A DNA stretch of 10,168 nt from Anaerolineales bacterium (GTDB taxonomy: Bacteria; Chloroflexota; Anaerolineae; Anaerolineales; Villigracilaceae): NCBI GenBank assembly GCA_025938055.1, contig JAICQC010000146.1:1-10168 (forward strand). Direction: 5' to 3'. Position 1 is the stretch's first letter; each line of letters begins with the position of its first letter. The translations under genes were made by a program, and so were the position numbers. Shown here piece after piece: positions 5,183 to 10,168 of the stretch. Under the pieces are notes generated by a model that saw nothing but the letters and a program-made list of their open reading frames with translations, ran no database searches and was not told where the DNA came from.

Positions 5183-5220
5183 ATTCTGTCTCAATTCGTT
5201 ACTCGCTAACTCGACAGAAT
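5183..5220 (+). promoter_or_regulatory. Inverted repeat abutting the methyltransferase ribosome-binding site
   Basis: ATTCTGTC (5183-5190) and GACAGAAT (5213-5220) are perfect 8-base complements, with an inner GTTA/TAAC stem (5198-5201, 5207-5210). The right arm ends directly at GGAGG (5221-5225), the ribosome-binding site six bases before the ATG at 5232. Folding would place a stem against the Shine-Dalgarno sequence. A ribosome reading the upstream 29-codon ORF would stop inside the loop at 5207-5209 and open the stem. The role is inferred. Confidence 0.5.
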
Positions 5221-5231
5221 GGAGGTTTCTC

Positions 5232-5828
5232 ATGGAAACGATTCGGGGCAAAAAGTCCCTGGAATTAGACTTGAATGGATTTACGGATCGACTCACAAAC
5301 TACAATCATATCGTCCTGGACCTGGGGACGGGTGACGGTCGCTACGTGCGTACTCTTGCAGAGAGGCACCCGCACTGGTTCGTGATCGGTGTGGACGCGT
5401 GCCGCGAAAACTTACGCGAATTTTCACAGACGAAATTACAGAATGTGCTTTTCGTTATTGCAAGTGCCCAGGAGTTGCCACGTGAATTGGATGGTTTAAT
5501 CTCTCATATCAGCATCAATTTCCCGTGGGGCAGCCTGCTGGAGAGTTTGCTGGCAGGTGATGTCAGACTCACACGCAGGCTTGCAGCTATTTCGCGTTCC
5601 GCCGCGTCGATTGACCTGCGCCTGAACGGCGGCGCACTGGCTGAAGCTGGAAAAACACTTGAAGCTGGAGCAGACAGGATTCATTACAATCTGCTTAAGG
5701 CAGGGTGGGAGCTTGCGCGTCCGGTAATGATGGATGCCAGCTCTCTAAAAAAGTTCCCCAGCACATGGGCGAAACGTCTCGCCTTTGGACGCGATCCGCG
5801 CGCCATGATGTTAAGCGGACAGAAATAA
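5232..5828 (+). CDS. KamB/NpmA-family 16S rRNA (adenine-1408-N1)-methyltransferase
   Basis: 198-residue SAM-dependent methyltransferase that, by family, methylates N1 of A1408 in the 30S decoding site and blocks binding of many aminoglycosides. The SAM-binding block HIVLDLGTGDGRYVRTLAE (26-44) contains D30 and the GTGDG loop. D55 in VIGVDACRENL (51-61) is the acidic residue for the SAM ribose. ISINFPWGSLL (93-103) carries W99, and STWAKRLAFGRDP (177-189) carries W179. These match the two tryptophans that hold the flipped A1408 in NpmA; the WAKRLAFGR block and the FPWG motif are hallmarks. Length fits KamB (~215) and NpmA (~219), though the region between strands 5 and 6 is shorter. GGAGG at 5221-5225 sets the start. 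The leader is long and structured, suggesting inducible expression. A GyrI-like gene follows after 100 bases. Confidence 0.9.
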   Translation: METIRGKKSLELDLNGFTDRLTNYNHIVLDLGTGDGRYVRTLAERHPHWFVIGVDACRENLREFSQTKLQNVLFVIASAQELPRELDGLISHISINFPWGSLLESLLAGDVRLTRRLAAISRSAASIDLRLNGGALAEAGKTLEAGADRIHYNLLKAGWELARPVMMDASSLKKFPSTWAKRLAFGRDPRAMMLSGQK

Positions 5829-5840
5829 AGCAGATCAGGC

Positions 5841-5871
5841 TTGACTCTCACCTAGGATGAGACTGTATACT
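5841..5871 (+). promoter_or_regulatory. MerR-type promoter (19-bp spacer with dyad)
   Basis: TTGACT (5841-5846) and TATACT (5866-5871) are separated by 19 bases, longer than the usual 17. The spacer contains an inverted repeat, TCTCA (5846-5850) and TGAGA (5858-5862), around CCTAGGA. Overlong spacers with an internal dyad are the hallmark of promoters that MerR-family activators untwist. No merR gene is in the window. Transcription would start about 50 bases before the GyrI-like gene. Confidence 0.7.
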
Positions 5872-5928
5872 AATGACATTCGATCAACATCCTAGCGTCT
5901 TTTACCGTTTCGTATGTAAGGAGCACAA

Positions 5929-6426
5929 ATGCCAGCCATCGGCAAACCCAAAATTGATACCCGGCCCAAACAAGTCTACATGGGTCTCCGAACCATTGCG
6001 CCTTTCAAAGGCATGTCCAAAGTGATCGGCAGGATCGCTGACGAGTTGAACTCCTGGGTGGAGGAAAATAAGATCAAAACATCAGGTCCGCCTTTCCTGC
6101 GCTACCATGTTATCGATATGCGCGGGTTCATGGACATTTCCTATTGTGTTCCCGTCCGCAAAGCGTTACCCGATGATGGCGATGTCAAAGCTGATGTGCT
6201 TCCCGCAGGACGATATGCGAGTCTGGTTTATTCAGGCGGCGGTATTTCGGGAAATAGAGCTTTGATCGAGTGGGTACGCTCCCAGGGCATGGACTTTGAC
6301 CGCTGGGACACCGAGCAGGGAGATAATTTCCGAGGGCGCTACGAAACCTATCTCACCGACCCAAAGGTCGAACCTCGCAAGTCGAAATGGAAGATCGAAG
6401 TGGCGATCAAACTTGCGGATAAATAA
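5929..6426 (+). CDS. Stand-alone GyrI-like small-molecule-binding protein
   Basis: 165-residue cytosolic protein resembling the GyrI-like/effector-binding domain that forms the ligand-binding half of BmrR- and Rob-type regulators, here without a DNA-binding domain. Visible blocks: an N-terminal strand KQVYMGLRTIAPF, a helix MSKVIGRIADELNSWVEE (29-46), PPFLRYHVIDMRGFMDISYCVPV (54-76), then DVLPAGRYASLVYSGG (89-104) starting the second pseudo-repeat, and a final W-containing strand KWKIEVAIKL. Such proteins bind amphipathic drugs, or act as drug-sequestering or hydrolysing proteins. The start is supported by AAGGAG at 5918-5923. The promoter at 5841-5871 suggests control by an unseen MerR-family activator, and the neighbour is an antibiotic-target methyltransferase. 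A bidirectional terminator follows. Ligand and exact function are unknown. Confidence 0.82.
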   Translation: MPAIGKPKIDTRPKQVYMGLRTIAPFKGMSKVIGRIADELNSWVEENKIKTSGPPFLRYHVIDMRGFMDISYCVPVRKALPDDGDVKADVLPAGRYASLVYSGGGISGNRALIEWVRSQGMDFDRWDTEQGDNFRGRYETYLTDPKVEPRKSKWKIEVAIKLADK

Positions 6427-6443
6427 GTAGATAAACATAAAGA

Positions 6444-6475
6444 GACCTCGCATTTGCGAGGTCCTCTTATTATTT
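6444..6475. terminator. Bidirectional terminator between convergent genes
   Basis: GACCTCGCA (6444-6452) and TGCGAGGTC (6455-6463) form a 9-bp stem with a very tight loop. The right arm is followed by CTCTTATTATTT on the plus strand, and the left side is A-rich (ATAAACATAAAGA), giving a T-rich tail on the minus strand. It lies between the stops of the GyrI-like gene and the FAD oxidoreductase gene. Confidence 0.8.
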
Positions 6476-8026
6476 CAGCACCTTCACTACATTCCGTCCC
6501 GCTGCGCCGCTGACTCCCCCGCCGCCGTGAACGCCACTTCCACACAAATAGAGATTATCGATCGGCGTCTTGTGATTCGACCAGCCGGGAATGGGACGCA
6601 TAAAGAGGAACTGGTCGAGCATGAGCTGACCGTGGTTGAGGTCGCCTTCGGTGAGGGCGTAGGTTTCTTCGAGATCGAGAGGAGTGATGCTATGGTAATT
6701 GGTAATTTGTAATTGGAGGTCGGTGAAATACTCGGCGAGAGTGTTGATCACCAAATCCTTGAGCACAGTACGCTGGTCGTTCCAGTCTCCAGTCTTTAGA
6801 AAATACGGTGCAAACTGGAAATGGATACTGACCACTTTTCCCGAAGTTGTCACTTCCAAATATGGCTTCTCGGAAATCTCTCCATACTTTGCCGCGTCGT
6901 AGGCTTTTTCCAAATATTTGATGGATGGCGCAAGGACAACTGTCCCATCCGGGATACCATGATTGCCATCTGTTAACAAATGCACCTTCGCCACCGAGCC
7001 GCGCATTTTGATGGATTGGACTTTCCAGACGAATTCAGGCGGCAGGTTCATCGGTCCAACGAGGGACAAAAACGTCCGCCTGGGGTCTACGGCAGATACG
7101 ACGTTATCAGCCGAAATCTCTTCCCCATTCGCAAGCACTACGCCCTTACATGTATACGTGTCGACCTGTATACTCTTTACCTCTGCCTCGCATCGAATCT
7201 CCCCACCAAATGCCTTGACCGCATTCGCCAATGCCTGTGTGATCTCTCCCGCATGCCCCACATTGACGTGCGCCAGCCCACCGCGATTCAACCAGTTGTG
7301 AATTAACGTGTAACCCGTCCCTGCGGACATGGGTCCAAGAGTCGAACCATGGATCGCAACGGAAGCAATCGCGGCACGGACAACCTCGGATTCAAAATAT
7401 TCTTCCACCAGCTCCTGCGCGGTCATCGGCAGGGCACGGATGAAATTCAGCATATCCTTACGACCCGCGAGGCGGAGGTCAAGACCTAATTCCATCAAGC
7501 CATAGCCCTCGCTCAGGCTCATGCCCTTCGGCAAGCGCGGCATGATCGTTGAATAGGTAATATCGAGGATACCCGCGGCTTTATTCATAAACCGTACAAA
7601 TTCCTGCCAGCGCGCCGCGTCCTTTTCCGAGAAGCGCTTGATGGACTCAGCGGCTTTGACAGGGTCAGCATCAATAACAAGATAATCCCCATAGGTCACG
7701 CTTTTGCGAAGCACCCCCGAGTGAAATGAGGGGGGCGTGTGACTTGCATCAAGAAGAGAAATAAAGGGTTGCTTTTCCTCTGAGGGTATCCACCCGTGCT
7801 GCGCAAGTTTCAAATCCTTGATGATGTCTGAGCGAAGAGTCCCGCCCGTCTGCACCGAGTCGACAGTGAAGCCCTCGCCAAACGATTCAGTGACGACCGC
7901 ACCACCCACGATACTGCGTCGCTCGAGAACCAAGACCTTCCTCCCCTGTTTCGCCAGATACGCCGCCGCGACCAGTCCATTATGCCCCGCGCCAAGGATG
8001 ATGGTATCGTAGTGATTAGATATCAT
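6470..8026 (-). CDS. COG1233-type FAD-dependent oxidoreductase (phytoene-desaturase/PYROXD2-like)
   Basis: 518-residue flavoprotein related to phytoene desaturases and the PYROXD2 group, which oxidise or isomerise lipid-like substrates using FAD. The N-terminus NHYDTIILGAGHNGLVAAAYLA (4-25) is the FAD Rossmann motif (G12, G14, G17). It is followed by VLVLERRSIVGGAVVTE (31-47), with E35 for the FAD ribose and the downstream GG motif. The C-terminal LYLCGSGVHGGGGVSGAAGRN segment is the second FAD-contacting motif of this family. No carotenoid genes are nearby, so a carotenoid substrate is not implied. The ATG at 8026 is preceded only by a weak AAGGGA. The start region lies back-to-back with hicA, with 29 bases between the two ATGs, so the promoters must overlap. 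A paralogue's C-terminus lies at 9854-10168 and a decayed paralogue 5' end at 8551-8598. Confidence 0.88.
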   Translation of the reverse strand: MISNHYDTIILGAGHNGLVAAAYLAKQGRKVLVLERRSIVGGAVVTESFGEGFTVDSVQTGGTLRSDIIKDLKLAQHGWIPSEEKQPFISLLDASHTPPSFHSGVLRKSVTYGDYLVIDADPVKAAESIKRFSEKDAARWQEFVRFMNKAAGILDITYSTIMPRLPKGMSLSEGYGLMELGLDLRLAGRKDMLNFIRALPMTAQELVEEYFESEVVRAAIASVAIHGSTLGPMSAGTGYTLIHNWLNRGGLAHVNVGHAGEITQALANAVKAFGGEIRCEAEVKSIQVDTYTCKGVVLANGEEISADNVVSAVDPRRTFLSLVGPMNLPPEFVWKVQSIKMRGSVAKVHLLTDGNHGIPDGTVVLAPSIKYLEKAYDAAKYGEISEKPYLEVTTSGKVVSIHFQFAPYFLKTGDWNDQRTVLKDLVINTLAEYFTDLQLQITNYHSITPLDLEETYALTEGDLNHGQLMLDQFLFMRPIPGWSNHKTPIDNLYLCGSGVHGGGGVSGAAGRNVVKVLK

Positions 8027-8040
8027 AGATAATCCCTTTG

Positions 8041-8049
8041 TGTTAAAAT
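8041..8049 (+). promoter_or_regulatory. Extended -10 promoter of hicAB
   Basis: TGTTAAAAT reads TG, one base, TAAAAT (8044-8049), six bases before the hicA ATG at 8056. No ribosome-binding site precedes hicA, so the transcript may start at or next to the ATG and be leaderless. No clear -35 box is seen. Confidence 0.4.
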
Positions 8050-8055
8050 TTAGCT

Positions 8056-8259
8056 ATGAAAGTGCGTGACATCATCAAGCTGATTGAAGCAGATGGTTGG
8101 TTTTTGGTTGTCACCAAGGGTAGTCATAGGCAATATAAACATCGTTCAAAACCTGGTCGCGTGACAGTTGCAGGTCATCCAAGTCACGATCTTGCGCCGG
8201 GTACGTTAAACAGTATAGTCAAACAGGCGCAGATTGAAAAACCACAGAGCAAGAGGTAA
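8056..8259 (+). CDS. hicA: HicA-family mRNA interferase toxin
   Basis: 67-residue toxin of the HicA family, a small double-stranded-RNA-binding-like fold that cleaves mRNA independently of the ribosome and halts growth. Visible signatures: MKVRDIIKLIEADGW (1-15) as the first helix, KGSHRQYKH (21-29) with the conserved catalytic histidine H24, VTVAGHPSHDLAPGT (36-50) and the terminal helix LNSIVKQAQI. Full family length with all blocks intact, so it is probably functional. It has no Shine-Dalgarno sequence. hicB begins two bases after its stop codon, giving the usual toxin-first operon. It is divergent from the FAD oxidoreductase gene and next to the decayed start of another such gene, so the pair probably arrived as a mobile TA cassette. 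Confidence 0.92.
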   Translation: MKVRDIIKLIEADGWFLVVTKGSHRQYKHRSKPGRVTVAGHPSHDLAPGTLNSIVKQAQIEKPQSKR

Positions 8260-8261
8260 CC

Positions 8262-8477
8262 ATGTATCGCTTTCTTATCGTAATCGAAAAAACGAAGAAT
8301 AATTATTCAGTTTATTCGCCAGACTTACCAGGCTGTGTAGCGACGGGCAAAACCCGTGAAGAAGCAGAACGCAATATGTACGAAGCTGTAGAAATACACA
8401 TTCAGGGTTTACTGGAGGACAAACTTCCAATTCCCGAAGGGACCGCCTCGGCAGAATACATCGCTATTCCTGCCTAA
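8262..8477 (+). CDS. hicB: HicB-family antitoxin, short form
   Basis: 71-residue antitoxin that neutralises HicA by covering its active site. MYRFLIVIEKTKNNYSVYSPDLPGC (1-25) and TREEAERNMYEAVEIHIQGLLE (31-52) are the conserved partial RNase-H-like fold of HicB. The protein ends in a short acidic and aliphatic tail (PEGTASAEYIAIPA) and lacks the C-terminal helix-turn-helix or ribbon-helix-helix domain of longer HicB proteins. Direct autorepression by HicB-DNA binding is therefore not expected. AGAGG (8252-8256) overlapping the hicA stop region serves as ribosome-binding site, consistent with coupled translation. A terminator follows within 25 bases. Confidence 0.9.
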   Translation: MYRFLIVIEKTKNNYSVYSPDLPGCVATGKTREEAERNMYEAVEIHIQGLLEDKLPIPEGTASAEYIAIPA

Positions 8478-8500
8478 CCAACTTTAAACTTTAACCGAAG

Positions 8501-8525
8501 CCCTCGTCGAAAGCGAGGGTTTTTT
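8501..8525 (+). terminator. Intrinsic terminator of hicAB
   Basis: CCCTCG (8501-8506) pairs with CGAGGG (8514-8519), extended by a C-G pair closing a GAAA tetraloop with one bulged T. Six T follow (8520-8525). Confidence 0.88.
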
Positions 8526-8550
8526 ATAGAAGAGAAGGGACGACCGGTCT

Positions 8551-8598
8551 GCTGTGCCCTACCCCGATGATGATAGTGTTGTAGTGATTCATTGTCAT
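8551..8598 (-). pseudogene. Decayed 5' end of an FAD oxidoreductase gene
   Basis: On the minus strand, an ATG at 8598 opens MTMNHYNTIIIGVGH, closely matching MISNHYDTIILGAGH at the start of the intact FAD oxidoreductase at 8026. After this the similarity fades (SRPVVPSLL) and a stop codon follows at 8526-8524, next to the hicAB terminator T-tract. The fragment begins 17 bases downstream of the chrA stop codon, the spacing expected of an operon neighbour. It therefore looks like the surviving start of a paralogous gene whose body was lost or displaced where hicAB now stands. Confidence 0.7.
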
Positions 8599-8615
8599 AA
8601 GAATTTTTCTTTGCA

Positions 8616-9851
8616 TTACTGGAATATCGTGCTGAGTAATCCGATGATTGCTCCTCCGATTACGAGCCACGTGGAATTGATCCTGAACCTCACTAACAAG
8701 ACAACAGAGACAAGAGCAATCAAAAAAGTGAGCAGATCAATAATCGAGGCGCGGCCTAACTCAACGGTCACTGCTCCCATAAGACCAAGGGAAGCAATAT
8801 TCACTCCATCCAGCAAGCCGCTGGCCCACGTGGAATTTCGCAATTTGGGAATGATTGGGTTGCTGATCGCAACAAAGATAAACGATGGAAGAAAAATGCC
8901 CAGTGTTGCCAGCAACGCGCCCGGCGTCCCGCCCAGGATGTATCCGACAAACGTAGCGGTAGTAAAAACAGGCCCGGGGGTGACCTGACCAATGGCAATC
9001 GCATCAATGAGTTGTTTATCAGTCAGCCAACCCAGCCGGGTCACAAAATCGGCGCGCATAAAAGCCAGTAAAACGTAACCGCTTCCATACAACACTGCCC
9101 CGATTTTCAGAAAGGTGAAGAACAAGACTGGCAGGCTGAAAGGTATCGTTGATATGGCATAGCCGCTCAACGCGGAAAATGGAAGCAGCAAACTTTTTAC
9201 ATCTATGCCTTTCAACCGTTGGCGATTGACGCCAAGCATCACGATCAATCCGCCTGCAAACAATAATCCGATTTCGTTGACTTGAAAGAAATACAGGATA
9301 AAAACGGCGAGCCCAACCGCAATCGGGAGCCAGCCCTTTACTGCTTTCTTTCCCAGATCCCAGAGTGCGATCACGATAATAGCAATCATTGCGGGTTTAA
9401 TTCCGTAGAGGAGCCAGCCTACTGCGGGCGTCGAACCAAATTGCACATAGATCCATGCCAGCGTCATTACGATCAGCATGGCGGGCAAAATGAAACAGAC
9501 ACCTCCAACAATTAATCCCAGCCAGCCAGCCCGCCTAAATCCGATATGGATTGCCATCTCCGTGGAGTTTGGACCCGGGATCAGGTTTGTGGCACCAAGC
9601 ATGTCAAGAAACCCTTGATCATCCATCCATTTGCGGCGCTTCACCACTTCATCGTGCATCATGGCAATATGCGCGGCAGGACCGCCGAAAGCGGTGACAC
9701 CCAGTTTAAGAAAAAGGGAGGCGATTTCGGTTGACCTTTGTGATAAAGGCAGTTCAACCAATGGCTCGCTGTGTGATTTCACGCCGATGTATCCCTTATC
9801 ATTTTTATTAACCAAATGGCTGACTACGCCGCATCCAGCAGAACCAACCAT
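8616..9851 (-). CDS. chrA: Chromate-transporter family protein ChrA, two-domain form
   Basis: 411-residue inner-membrane protein with the two homologous halves of long-chain CHR transporters, which expel chromate using the proton gradient. Half 1 begins at LFLKLGVTAFGGPAAHIAMM (46-65) and continues with WMDDQGFLDMLGATNLIPGPNST (75-97). Half 2 begins at FTFLKIGAVLYGSGYVL (245-261) and continues with GWLTDKQLIDAIAIGQVTPGP (274-294). The repeated FGG/YGS and PGP motifs are the family signature. About ten or more hydrophobic segments are visible. The start at 9851 is two bases from the upstream stop codon, with AAGGA overlapping the end of that gene, so the two are probably translated together. 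The ~45-residue N-terminal tail is somewhat long and polar. Specificity for chromate is by family only. Confidence 0.92.
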   Translation of the reverse strand: MVGSAGCGVVSHLVNKNDKGYIGVKSHSEPLVELPLSQRSTEIASLFLKLGVTAFGGPAAHIAMMHDEVVKRRKWMDDQGFLDMLGATNLIPGPNSTEMAIHIGFRRAGWLGLIVGGVCFILPAMLIVMTLAWIYVQFGSTPAVGWLLYGIKPAMIAIIVIALWDLGKKAVKGWLPIAVGLAVFILYFFQVNEIGLLFAGGLIVMLGVNRQRLKGIDVKSLLLPFSALSGYAISTIPFSLPVLFFTFLKIGAVLYGSGYVLLAFMRADFVTRLGWLTDKQLIDAIAIGQVTPGPVFTTATFVGYILGGTPGALLATLGIFLPSFIFVAISNPIIPKLRNSTWASGLLDGVNIASLGLMGAVTVELGRASIIDLLTFLIALVSVVLLVRFRINSTWLVIGGAIIGLLSTIFQ

Positions 9852-9853
9852 GA

Positions 9854-10168
9854 CTACTTGCCATCCTTAAGAATCTCCTTCGCCGCCAACATACCTGCCG
9901 CGCCCATGACGCCTCCCCCCGGGTGCGCTCCTGCCGCGCCGAAGTAGTAGCCTTTGAGCGGAGTGCGGAAGTCTGCCCACTGCGGCACGGGCCGCAGGAA
10001 GAAGATCTGGTGCAATAACAGCTCGCCGTGAAAGATATTGCCGCCCGTGATGCCTGCGATGGCTTCGATATCCTTCGGCGAGATGACCTGCATCCAGACG
10101 ATACATTTGCGAATATTCGGCGCGTATCCCTCGATGGTCGAGATGACCGCTTCGCCGAGCTGGTCGCG
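9854..10168 (-). CDS. COG1233-type FAD-dependent oxidoreductase, C-terminal part (runs off window)
   Basis: The reading frame is open from the window edge at 10168 to TAG at 9856-9854, giving the last 104 residues. The block SPKDIEAIAGITGGNIFHGE, then LRPVPQW and the final GGGVMGAAGMLAAKEILK, parallels the end of the complete enzyme at 6470-8026 (TPLDLEETYALTEGDLNHG, RPIPGW, GGGVSGAAGRNVVKVLK). The two are paralogues of the phytoene-desaturase/PYROXD2-like group. The C-terminal glycine-rich block contacts FAD. The N-terminal FAD motif is outside the window. The gene lies immediately upstream of chrA with a two-base gap, so they form an operon. An internal ATG at 10093 is not the start; the frame and homology continue upstream. 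Confidence 0.88.
   Translation of the reverse strand, partial: RDQLGEAVISTIEGYAPNIRKCIVWMQVISPKDIEAIAGITGGNIFHGELLLHQIFFLRPVPQWADFRTPLKGYYFGAAGAHPGGGVMGAAGMLAAKEILKDGK

Noticed and set aside
7818..8012. Plus-strand frame opposite the start of the FAD oxidoreductase
   Set aside because: It is antisense to the conserved FAD-binding motif and has no supporting signals.
8554..8988. Plus-strand 144-codon frame opposite the chrA 3' end
   Set aside because: It overlaps the conserved second half of ChrA and the FAD-gene remnant on the other strand, with no family resemblance.
10093..10106. FAD oxidoreductase C-terminal fragment as a short 79-residue gene starting at 10093
   Set aside because: The frame is open to the window edge and the upstream residues continue the family sequence, so this is an internal methionine of a longer gene.

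Overview
The window looks like chromosomal DNA of a free-living bacterium with moderate GC content. The gene mix (F420-type reductase homologue, PAPS-type sulfotransferase, two-module VOC protein, COG1233-type FAD oxidoreductases, HicAB, ChrA) reminds me of Chloroflexota, class Anaerolineae. That assignment is tentative because no marker gene is present. Genes lie on both strands in short transcription units separated by well-formed hairpins, and no rRNA, tRNA, transposase or CRISPR array is visible.

Left part (1-3509). A leftward pair encodes a winged-helix regulator and the start of an NAD-dependent sugar epimerase, overlapping by ATGA. A near-consensus promoter with a 15-base dyad operator drives the pair. 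To the right, rightward genes encode an F420-type NADP oxidoreductase (preceded by the decayed 3' end of a relative), a sulfotransferase, and a two-module VOC (catechol-2,3-dioxygenase-like) protein preceded by a long intergenic hairpin.

Middle part (3510-6470). A rhomboid protease and a two-CBS protein form a probable operon ending in a terminator whose 38-base core is identical to the one after the VOC gene. Next comes the most interesting segment. An extended -10 promoter is followed by a nearly leaderless 10-codon ORF, competing short hairpins and a hairpin abutting the ribosome-binding site. Together these precede a KamB/NpmA-family 16S rRNA methyltransferase, the type that methylates A1408 and gives aminoglycoside resistance. 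Immediately downstream, a promoter with the 19-bp spacer and dyad typical of MerR-family control drives a stand-alone GyrI-like small-molecule-binding protein. I read 4981-6426 as a possible antibiotic-sensing and protection locus with two different control devices; this is inference.

Right part (6444-10168). A bidirectional terminator separates the GyrI-like gene from a leftward FAD oxidoreductase. A hicA-hicB toxin-antitoxin pair runs divergently from the oxidoreductase start. Beyond it, leftward, lie the decayed first ~15 codons of a second FAD oxidoreductase gene, then chrA (chromate-type transporter), and upstream of chrA the C-terminus of another FAD oxidoreductase that runs off the window. 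The layout suggests that an older FAD oxidoreductase-chrA-FAD oxidoreductase operon was disrupted where hicAB now sits.
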